The notes beneath the pieces are model-generated. The model searched no databases, was not told the DNA's origin, and saw only the letters and a program-made list of their open reading frames with translations. A DNA stretch of 20,770 bases, from NCBI GenBank assembly GCA_029240815.1, contig JARDZO010000070.1:1-20770 (forward strand), in the 5' to 3' direction. The position numbers and the translations under genes are program-made. Of the stretch, positions 14,934-20,770 are shown piece by piece (the first letter of the stretch is position 1; each line of letters opens with the position of its first letter). Origin of the DNA: Brevibacillus sp. GTDB taxonomy: Bacteria; Bacillota; Bacilli; Brevibacillales; Brevibacillaceae.

Positions 14934-15648
14934 AATGGAGCAAGTATCCAAATCGTTTGGGAATCTTCACGTTCTGTATGAAATTTCAACGGAAATAAAA
15001 AAGGGAGAGGTTGTTGCCATCATCGGCCCGTCCGGTTCGGGAAAATCAACGCTTTTGCGATGTATCAACCAACTCGAGACACCAACAAATGGCCAGATAT
15101 TTATCGATGGAGCAGAGATCGCCAACACGAAAACAAATGTTAGGCAAGTCCGTCAGAAGATCGGGATGGTGTTTCAACATTTTCACCTGTTTCCCCACAT
15201 GACGGTACTGGAGAATATCACGTATGCGCCGATTCAGGTAAAAGGCATCTCAAAAGAGGAAGCTGCAAGAAAGGCGATGGAGCTGCTTTCACGGGTGGGA
15301 TTGGCGGACAAGGTTAACACCTATCCGTCTCGATTATCAGGTGGTCAAAAGCAGCGTGTGGCGATCGCCCGCTCGTTGGCAATGGAGCCGGAAGTGATGC
15401 TTTTTGACGAGCCGACCTCTGCGCTTGATCCTGAAATGGTCAAGGAGGTATTGGAGGTCATGAAGTCGCTTGCCCATACTGGAATGACCATGGCCATTGT
15501 GACGCATGAAATGGGATTTGCGCGGGAAGTTGCAGACCGGATCTTGTTTCTGGATGGTGGCCGCCTGGCTGAGGATGCTCCACCCAATCAGTTTTTCACC
15601 ACGCCCAAAAGTGAACGGGCTCAACTATTTTTGCAAAAAGTACTATGA
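14926..15648 (+). CDS. Amino acid ABC transporter ATPase (GlnQ/HisP type)
   Basis: A 240-residue cytoplasmic ATPase that drives the importer as a dimer. It shows Walker [11 protein letters not shown]-loop in [15 protein letters not shown], signature LSGGQKQR, Walker [13 protein letters not shown] and the switch histidine in IVTHEMGFA. Length and motifs fit the polar amino acid group. The GTG start at 14926 overlaps the permease stop by eight bases and has GAGGAGGT nine bases upstream, inside the permease gene, so the two are translationally coupled. Confidence 0.95.
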   Translation: MIKMEQVSKSFGNLHVLYEISTEIKKGEVVAIIGPSGSGKSTLLRCINQLETPTNGQIFIDGAEIANTKTNVRQVRQKIGMVFQHFHLFPHMTVLENITYAPIQVKGISKEEAARKAMELLSRVGLADKVNTYPSRLSGGQKQRVAIARSLAMEPEVMLFDEPTSALDPEMVKEVLEVMKSLAHTGMTMAIVTHEMGFAREVADRILFLDGGRLAEDAPPNQFFTTPKSERAQLFLQKVL

Positions 15649-15694
15649 CTCCAATTATCGTATTTTCTGCTATAAAAAAGAGGAGGATTTTAGA

Positions 15695-16591
15695 ATGAAA
15701 AGACACCTTACAATGATGCTGGCCAGTATTGTTGCACTTAGTACAATAGCAAGTTCTGCGTCAGCAGTATCCAATCAGTCTTCCACACAGGTGCAGGGGG
15801 GAGCGGTACAGCAAGATAAAGCAACAAACGTAAAAGGGCCCACAGGAGATGGGCTGAACAACATTCTGACGATGGCTGTTGCGTGGAAGCAGACCGCGGC
15901 AGAGTATAAGGCGCTATATCACCAAGCCTATAATATGGCCCGATTGCAAGTTGATCTTGCTCTTGCCTACCACAGACCAGGCGATAAACCGTTAGCGATT
16001 ATCACAGATATTGATGACACGATTATTCTCCCAATCAACTATTGGGGATATCTTATCAACAATAATAAAGACTTCTTCGACGATGCCATCTGGGACAAGT
16101 GGATTCCGCAGTACAAAATGGTCGCCTCTCCGGGGGCGCTGGAGTTCCTTCAATACTGCAAGGAAAAAGGGGTGGAGGTTTTCTATGTCTCCAACCGTGA
16201 CCAGGGACCAAACACTTACGAATACGCAATGACACAACTGAACAAACTCCATTTTCCCTATATCGACAATGCTCATCTGACAGTTAACAGAGAAACATCA
16301 AACAAGGAGATCCGCCAAAATGAGATTGCACAAAAATATAATGTGATTTCGTACCTTGGTGATAACCTGAACGATTTCCGTCGAGTTTATTACGTGAAGG
16401 ACGTTGATGAACGTACCAAACTGATGGAACAGGATAAGGATCTCTATGGAAGCAAGTTTATACTCATGCCGAATCCGACTGACGGACATTGGATACGCGC
16501 CATCTTCGGAGAGTCAGAACCTCCAGCTGCCGATCAAAACCGGGCAATATGGAAGAAGGCCGCTGCTCGTTCAGCTTGGGAACAGAAGTAA
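15695..16591 (+). CDS. Secreted HAD-superfamily acid phosphatase (class C-like)
   Basis: A 298-residue exported phosphatase. Residues 1-24 are a signal peptide ending in a SASA-type cleavage site, with no lipobox. The HAD core has motif I DIDDT (105-109; D105 nucleophile, D107 acid/base), motif II VSNRD (165-169), a lysine-rich motif III region near 204-214, and motif IV GDNLND (222-227). This four-aspartate pattern fits class C acid phosphatases related to lipoprotein e(P4), which release phosphate from nucleotides and other small esters. The frame extends upstream to 15506 over the ATPase gene, but ATG 15695 has AAGAGGAGG (15679-15687) before it and gives the signal peptide. It follows the ATPase by 46 bases with no terminator, so it is likely part of the same operon. 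Confidence 0.88.
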   Translation: MKRHLTMMLASIVALSTIASSASAVSNQSSTQVQGGAVQQDKATNVKGPTGDGLNNILTMAVAWKQTAAEYKALYHQAYNMARLQVDLALAYHRPGDKPLAIITDIDDTIILPINYWGYLINNNKDFFDDAIWDKWIPQYKMVASPGALEFLQYCKEKGVEVFYVSNRDQGPNTYEYAMTQLNKLHFPYIDNAHLTVNRETSNKEIRQNEIAQKYNVISYLGDNLNDFRRVYYVKDVDERTKLMEQDKDLYGSKFILMPNPTDGHWIRAIFGESEPPAADQNRAIWKKAAARSAWEQK

Positions 16592-16615
16592 AAGAAGGGT
16601 TTGTTTCATTACATG

Positions 16616-16646
16616 ACCGCGGGTGTATTCCCAGCGGTTTTTCTTA
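16616..16646 (+). terminator. Rho-independent terminator of the transporter/phosphatase operon
   Basis: ACCGCGGG (16616-16623) pairs with CCC-GCGGT (16630-16638) with one bulged A, loop TGTATT, followed by TTTTTCTT. It begins 25 bases after the phosphatase stop. Confidence 0.8.
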
Positions 16647-16691
16647 CTGAATCAGAAAGTATAAACTTCTCGGACTATCTGCCTGATTCAG
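16647..16691. repeat. Spaced 9-bp inverted repeat
   Basis: CTGAATCAG (16647-16655) and CTGATTCAG (16683-16691) are exact reverse complements 27 bases apart. It lies between the phosphatase terminator and the 3' end of the convergent TetR gene. No function is evident. The rest of this spacer to 16770 holds short palindromes (ACCGCGGT at 16712-16719; CCTC/GAGG followed by TTTTC near 16738-16754) but no gene that I can see. Confidence 0.4.
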
Positions 16692-16770
16692 CAAGAATAA
16701 CCATCCGCTAAACCGCGGTCGCTCATCCTTGAGTAGGCCTCGGTAGAGGTTTTCTTAACGTCTAAGTGAT

Positions 16771-17355
16771 TCACCGCGCGCTCACTGAAGGAACCTGATC
16801 CTTAATTAGCAGCATGGCGGCATGGTAGAAATGATCAGCTTTATACATAGATTTTTTCATGTAGGCCATCATGATGGCGCCACTATGGAGGATTTCCAAT
16901 TGGGAGGCAAGTGCTTCAGGGTCTCGGGCCCCTGCTTCCGTCGCCATTTGCTTGACGTGGCACCATAGAATGTGACGGCTCTCAACAGCCTTCGCATGGG
17001 CAGGATGCTCGATGTCGGGAAATTCCACTGCGGTATTCATATAGGGGCATCCTCGAAAACCGGGTTCCTTCATGCGATCCGATATTGATTGAAAAAGAAA
17101 GCGTAATTGTTCGATTGGTTGATTTGGAAAACGCAGTCGCGCTTCCTCGATCCGCTCCAAACTTCTGGGAAGACGCTGCTCCAAAAAAGCCACGATCAGA
17201 TCGTCCTTCGTAGCAAAATTACGGTAAAAGCTGGCTTTTGCCACCCCGGATTCCGCGATAATGCGATCGATGCCGACAGCACGTATCCCTTCTTGATAAA
17301 ACAATTCAGAAGCAACCTGCAAAATCCGTTCTTTGGCGGACTCCTTTTTATCCAT
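16771..17355 (-). CDS. TetR-family repressor of the adjacent exporter
   Basis: A 194-residue TetR-type regulator. Residues about 5-55 are the DNA-binding domain (ERILQVASELFYQEG, then the helix-turn-helix GIDRIIAESGVAKASFYRNFATKDDL). The ligand-binding half contains FRGCPYMNTAVEFPD, characteristic of one TetR subgroup often paired with exporters. The frame extends seven codons further (ATG at 17376), but AAGGAG lies 12 bases before ATG 17355 while the upstream ATG has only a poor site; either is possible. It is divergent from the DHA2 exporter, and two identical palindromes lie between them, so it most likely represses the exporter and itself until a drug-like ligand binds. Confidence 0.88.
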   Translation of the reverse strand: MDKKESAKERILQVASELFYQEGIRAVGIDRIIAESGVAKASFYRNFATKDDLIVAFLEQRLPRSLERIEEARLRFPNQPIEQLRFLFQSISDRMKEPGFRGCPYMNTAVEFPDIEHPAHAKAVESRHILWCHVKQMATEAGARDPEALASQLEILHSGAIMMAYMKKSMYKADHFYHAAMLLIKDQVPSVSAR

Positions 17356-17424
17356 ATCGATGAATCGCTCCTTCATGAATAGTAGAAAACGCCCCGAACA
17401 TTACCAAAAAATCCAAAAACCTGA

Positions 17425-17453
17425 TTGACATGAGACAGATCTGTCTGTATCAT
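17425..17453 (+). promoter_or_regulatory. Sigma-A promoter of the DHA2 exporter
   Basis: TTGACA (17425-17430, perfect) and TATCAT (17448-17453, one mismatch) are 17 bases apart. The spacer is filled by the first operator palindrome. The predicted start near 17460 leaves a 5' leader of about 115 bases containing the second operator. Confidence 0.75.
17433..17446. promoter_or_regulatory. TetR operator O1
   Basis: AGACAGATCTGTCT is a perfect 14-bp palindrome lying between the -35 and -10 boxes of the exporter promoter, a classic position for repression by steric block. Confidence 0.75.
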
Positions 17454-17470
17454 TTGGTTATCAACGAGAC

Positions 17471-17484
17471 AGACAGATCTGTCT
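17471..17484. promoter_or_regulatory. TetR operator O2
   Basis: A second exact copy of AGACAGATCTGTCT, 38 bp from the first and just downstream of the predicted start of the exporter transcript. Two copies of the same 14-bp palindrome in one intergenic region strongly indicate protein-binding sites. Confidence 0.75.
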
Positions 17485-17573
17485 ACTTCTATTTTAGTCA
17501 AGTTTCTCTTCTTCTGTCAATTGACATTCCTTCCTTTTGGATGCGAAAAACTTGGGTGAAAGGGTGTTATCGG

Positions 17574-19262
17574 ATGTCCACAGCGGCAAAATCTATTTCC
17601 TCGGATCAGATGGTCACGAGGGCAGAGGCCAAATCGAGGGTAAATGTGATGCTGGCCGTCATGCTTCTCTCGGTATTTATGACAGTGGCCAATATTTTTA
17701 TCGTAAATGTGGCGACACCATCGCTGCAGCGAGGTCTCCATTCTAGCTTTTCCGGCGTGCAATTTGTGATCACAGGTTATACCTTGGCCTATGCGGTCGC
17801 TCTCATTATCGGGGGGCGCTTGGGAGATCGGTTTGGCCGGAAAAGGATGCTGGCCTACGGAGTAGCGGGCTTTACGATTACGTCTTTATTGAGCGGATTT
17901 TCCTCCGGGGTGAATATGCTTATTCTGTTTCGCATTTTGCAAGGCCTTTGTGCTGCGATGATTGCCCCACAAGTGCTTGCCTTAATCCAGATCAATTACG
18001 TTCCTGAAAAACGGGGTGCCGTGTTCGGGTTATATGGTGCAGCACAGGGACTGGCGGCATCGACAGGGCAGATCATCGGTGGCTTGCTGTTGCATTGGAA
18101 TCCACTGGGGCTTGAATGGAGGACGGTATTTTTCTTTAGCGTGCCTTTCGGAATCATCATCCTGGCTATGCTCCCTTTTATCTCAGAATCCAAGAGTGCT
18201 GTGAAAGCAAAGCTGGATTGGATAGGTGCATTGAGTGTGGCGATCGGCTTGCTTATGATGGTATTTCCGCTCGTGCAGGGACAGAAGGAAGGTTGGCCGC
18301 TATGGCTTGATGTATGCTTGATCTTGTCAATACCGGTGCTAGCGGTCTTCGTCTGGCATGAACGAAGGGTAGCACAGGGTGGCGGTATTCCTTTTATGAA
18401 CGTGGACTTGTTCAAACAGAAAGTGTTTACCGTAGGCATGCTCATCGTGTTTTTGCTGCTATGCTCACAGGCAGCCTTCTTTCTGGTAGCGGCTTATTTT
18501 CTCCAGATGGGAATCGGCTTTACCGCACTCCAGGCGGGATTGGTTATCCTGCCGATGGGCATGGGATATTTTCTGGCCTCGCTCTTCTCTTCCAAAGCGG
18601 TCGCCAAATATGGTGCACATGTTCTTACTTTTGGAGCGGTTCTGAGCGTAATCGGCTTTTTGTCCCTCGCGATCACTGTTCACGCGACAGGGGTTGCCTT
18701 TCAAGGATACGAATCGATTCCCGCCTTACTGATTCTGGGGATCGGTCAGGGGGCGATCGCAGCTCCTTTGACCAATACGGTGCTTGCTAAAATCCGCAGC
18801 AGCGATATTGGCTCTGCTTCGGGTATCCTGACGACAGGTATGCAAGTCGCCTTTGCATTGGGGATTGCCCTGATCGGTGTGATATTTCTGAATACGATGA
18901 GATATCATGCGGACACGGTAAGTGGTGAGGTCGCGCAACAGCTTCGTCAACATCTATCCGTGATTTCACAAGTAGACGCTCAAAACGAGATGATGGTGCA
19001 GCAATTCCGCAGCTGCTATGCGGATTTCGTAAAGACGAACGATCCTTCCGTATTGCCTGCAAGCTGCAAGATCAACTCAGAGCTGCCAGAGATCCAAAGC
19101 GCATTCAAGTCAAGTATCAAAGCTGCAAACGCACAAAATTACACGGATGCTTTTCAGCTATGCCTCTATTTGCTCGCGGTGATTAGCGCAGGTCTGTTGC
19201 TGCTGGTGCTGGCTTTGGCAAAAGGAAATCGGTCGACTGAACCGAATGGGGAAACAGGGTGA
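17574..19262 (+). CDS. DHA2-family (EmrB/QacA-like) MFS drug exporter
   Basis: A 562-residue membrane protein of the 14-helix DHA2 drug/proton antiporter family. Motif A GGRLGDRFGRK is at residues 80-90 and a GQIIGG glycine motif lies near helix 5. Helix 1 reads FMTVANIFIVNVATPS: the acidic residue usual in LDxTIVNVALP is absent. A long outside loop before the last helix (about residues 440-525) holds two cysteines (SCYAD, ASCKI) that could form a disulphide. The frame opens at 17430 inside the promoter. ATG 17574 is chosen because AAAGGGTG (17559-17566) precedes it at good spacing and a typical N-terminus follows. The twin operators and the divergent TetR gene imply induction by an exported compound. 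Confidence 0.9.
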   Translation: MSTAAKSISSDQMVTRAEAKSRVNVMLAVMLLSVFMTVANIFIVNVATPSLQRGLHSSFSGVQFVITGYTLAYAVALIIGGRLGDRFGRKRMLAYGVAGFTITSLLSGFSSGVNMLILFRILQGLCAAMIAPQVLALIQINYVPEKRGAVFGLYGAAQGLAASTGQIIGGLLLHWNPLGLEWRTVFFFSVPFGIIILAMLPFISESKSAVKAKLDWIGALSVAIGLLMMVFPLVQGQKEGWPLWLDVCLILSIPVLAVFVWHERRVAQGGGIPFMNVDLFKQKVFTVGMLIVFLLLCSQAAFFLVAAYFLQMGIGFTALQAGLVILPMGMGYFLASLFSSKAVAKYGAHVLTFGAVLSVIGFLSLAITVHATGVAFQGYESIPALLILGIGQGAIAAPLTNTVLAKIRSSDIGSASGILTTGMQVAFALGIALIGVIFLNTMRYHADTVSGEVAQQLRQHLSVISQVDAQNEMMVQQFRSCYADFVKTNDPSVLPASCKINSELPEIQSAFKSSIKAANAQNYTDAFQLCLYLLAVISAGLLLLVLALAKGNRSTEPNGETG

Positions 19263-19305
19263 TAAGCATTTTGGAAAAATATGTGCCTACAAGATACAAT
19301 GAAAC

Positions 19306-19337
19306 GGCTGTGCTTCCTTAGGGGGCACAGCTTATTT
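19306..19337 (+). terminator. Terminator after the DHA2 exporter
   Basis: GCTGTGC (19307-19313) pairs with GCACAGC (19325-19331) around an 11-base loop, followed by TTATTTG. It is a modest stem in the right place, 44 bases after the stop codon. Confidence 0.6.
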
Positions 19338-19542
19338 GCGAGATAGGAATTCATAAAAATATAGGGGTATACGCAGGGCTTGAGTTGGGGAGAAAGTCCG
19401 ATTGGTTATTTATTCCAATGGGATATGCTCTTATAAGACTGAATTTTGTGAAAATTGCACATGGCGCGGGTAATCCGAAGTCATTACAGTAATAGGTAGG
19501 GTATTCCAGTTTGTCCAAGCGAAAGGTGGGGGTCACTTGAAC

Positions 19543-20703
19543 ATGCAGGCAGATATCATCATTATCGGCGGAGGAGTCATCGGTTCCAGTATTGCCTATC
19601 ATCTGCTGAAAGACGGGTATCACGGGAAAATGATCGTGTTTGAGCGAGACAAGGTTTACGAGTACGCCTCAACACCGCGAAGTGCCGGTGGCATCCGTCA
19701 ATTGTTTACAACCGATATCAATATACAGCTAAGCCGATTCAGCTTGCAGGCATACAAAACCTTTCCCCAGACGATGGCCGTGGATGGAGAGCCGGCGGAA
19801 ATTGACTTCAAACAGCGGGGATATCTGTTTCTGGCAAGCGAAGAGATGCTGCCCCGTTTGGAAACCCACATGAACATTCAACATAAATACGGTGTTCCGT
19901 CCCAACTTCTGCAAAAACATGAGTTGCTCGATATCATCCCTGAATTGAATGTCGGTGATTTGGCAGGCGGATTGTACTGCGCGGAGGATGGGTATCTGGA
20001 CCCGTATTCGGTGATGCAGGGATATATTCGCTGTGCCAAAAAATTGGGAGCGGAGTACATTTACGATGATGTGGACATGATCCTGAGCGATCAGGATGCC
20101 ATAACAGGTGTCCGCCTTCGGGATGGGCGTGAATACCGGGCAAAGGTCGTGGTCAATTGCGCAGGAGCATGGGCTCCCGTATTGAGCGAACAAATGGGTC
20201 TTCCATTACCTGTGGTTCCTCTGCCCAGGCAGGTTTTTCAGTTTAACATCGTGCAGCCCCTGCAAAAATACCTTCCCCTGACCATTGATCCGACAGGAGT
20301 GTACTTCCGGCATGAGGGCGAAAAATTGATTGCGGGTTATTCGGAAGAGAGGGAGCCGGGATATGACTTTACGTGGAGACGATCCTATTTCGTGGAAGAA
20401 CTGTGGCCCATTCTCGCCAGACGCATTCCCAATTTCGAGCAGGCAAAAATTGAACGGGGGTGGGCTGGGTTATACGATTTTAACATCGCGGATCATAATG
20501 CGATCATCGGCGGATACCCAGGGATGAAAGGATACTACGTCGCATTCGGTTTCAGTGGACACGGCATGCAGCAGGCACCGGCTGTCGGGAAGGGACTCTC
20601 CGAACTGATTCGGACGGGAACATACGAATCGATTGACCTGTCGCCTTTGCGAGTGGAACGGTTTGCGGAAAACGATTTAATAATCGAAGATGCGGTTGTC
20701 TGA
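19543..20703 (+). CDS. FAD-dependent oxidoreductase (DAO family, sarcosine/glycine oxidase-like)
   Basis: A 386-residue flavoprotein of the DAO family, which oxidises the C-N bond of N-methyl or primary amino acids. The dinucleotide-binding motif GGGVIGSS is at residues 9-16 and the second FAD strand ends at FERD. TPRSAGGIRQLF resembles the flavin-attachment region of the sarcosine oxidase beta/FOXRED1 group. VVNCAGAWAP and the C-terminal GFSGHGMQQAPAVGK complete the FAD site. No signal peptide is seen. ATG 19543 (GGGGGT nine bases upstream) is preferred; TTG 19537 with AAAGGTGG seven bases upstream would add two residues. The substrate is unknown. The 280-base gap upstream holds the previous terminator and no convincing promoter. 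Confidence 0.87.
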   Translation: MQADIIIIGGGVIGSSIAYHLLKDGYHGKMIVFERDKVYEYASTPRSAGGIRQLFTTDINIQLSRFSLQAYKTFPQTMAVDGEPAEIDFKQRGYLFLASEEMLPRLETHMNIQHKYGVPSQLLQKHELLDIIPELNVGDLAGGLYCAEDGYLDPYSVMQGYIRCAKKLGAEYIYDDVDMILSDQDAITGVRLRDGREYRAKVVVNCAGAWAPVLSEQMGLPLPVVPLPRQVFQFNIVQPLQKYLPLTIDPTGVYFRHEGEKLIAGYSEEREPGYDFTWRRSYFVEELWPILARRIPNFEQAKIERGWAGLYDFNIADHNAIIGGYPGMKGYYVAFGFSGHGMQQAPAVGKGLSELIRTGTYESIDLSPLRVERFAENDLIIEDAVV

Positions 20704-20716
20704 GGAGGGTTGTCGG

Positions 20717-20770
20717 TTGAAGAAGATTCCATTGGGGTTGCTTAGCGCACTTTTGACGGTCGGGATGGCA
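20717..20770 (+). CDS. Start of an exported protein, cut by the window edge
   Basis: A TTG at 20717 preceded at seven bases by GAGGAGGG (20702-20709) opens a frame that runs to the window end: MKKIPLGLLSALLTVGMA. Two lysines followed by a hydrophobic stretch are the beginning of a signal peptide or lipoprotein leader. It starts 13 bases after the oxidoreductase stop, so it is probably cotranscribed. Its product cannot be identified from 18 codons; a substrate-binding protein for the oxidase substrate would fit but is a guess. Confidence 0.65.
   Translation, partial: MKKIPLGLLSALLTVGMA

Noticed and set aside
15506..15694. Long N-terminal extension of the phosphatase over the ATPase gene
   Set aside because: It overlaps the conserved C-terminus of the ATPase in another frame, while ATG 15695 has a strong ribosome binding site and a clean signal peptide.
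17430..17573. Extension of the DHA2 exporter to ATG 17430
   Set aside because: It would begin inside the promoter and between the operator palindromes, so the codons would not all be transcribed; ATG 17574 has a proper ribosome binding site.
19338..19542. Promoter for the FAD oxidoreductase
   Set aside because: TTG-like and TATAAG-like hexamers occur but not at acceptable spacing, so no site is called.
1..20770. Insertion sequences, integrases, phage genes, tRNA or rRNA genes
   Set aside because: No transposase, integrase, phage structural protein, tRNA-like cloverleaf or rRNA sequence was recognised on either strand. Absence is by inspection only; a tRNA scan and repeat search were not possible.

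Overview
The window looks like chromosomal DNA of a Gram-positive Bacillales bacterium. The evidence is the ygaC-ygaD gene pair at the left edge, strong AAGGAGG-type ribosome binding sites, several GTG/TTG starts, a Gram-positive lipobox on the solute-binding protein, and roughly balanced base composition outside one AT-rich stretch. Brevibacillus or a close relative is my best guess at genus. That is inference from overall protein flavour, not from a database comparison.

Layout. (1) 64-3730, plus strand: a YgaC-like DUF402 nucleotide phosphatase, a YgaD-like ABC exporter and an MdtG-like MFS drug exporter, probably one operon. (2) 3709-5698: a promoter, a structured leader that can hide the ribosome binding site, a second MFS exporter, and an FMN-dependent oxidoreductase overlapping it by four bases, closed by an 18-bp perfect terminator hairpin. 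(3) 5793-9538: a minus-strand beta-hydroxyacid dehydrogenase, divergent from a plus-strand class I aminotransferase plus aldehyde dehydrogenase operon, probably amino-acid or amine catabolism. (4) 9754-16642: an AT-rich two-component pair followed by a polar amino acid ABC importer and a secreted HAD acid phosphatase. The kinase carries two extracellular solute-binding-like domains and a LytS/YehU-type core. The regulator carries receiver, SARP-type winged helix and BTAD domains. (5) 16771-19337: a TetR repressor divergent from a 14-helix (DHA2) exporter, with two identical 14-bp palindromic operators on the exporter promoter. (6) 19543-20770: a FAD-dependent amine/amino-acid oxidase-like protein and the first 18 codons of a secreted protein, cut by the window edge.

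How they fit together. The most coherent unit is region 4. A kinase built to sense a small extracellular ligand with amino-acid-binding folds would phosphorylate a SARP-type regulator. That regulator could act on an exact 11-bp tandem direct repeat just upstream of a -10 box in front of the amino acid importer and phosphatase operon. The second unit worth attention is the leader of the MFS/oxidoreductase operon. It combines a strong promoter, a possible 13-codon leader ORF and a long-range stem that covers the Shine-Dalgarno sequence, which is the layout of drug-induced translational attenuation. Three MFS exporters and one ABC exporter in 20 kb, with separate control signals, make this a transport- and resistance-rich neighbourhood.
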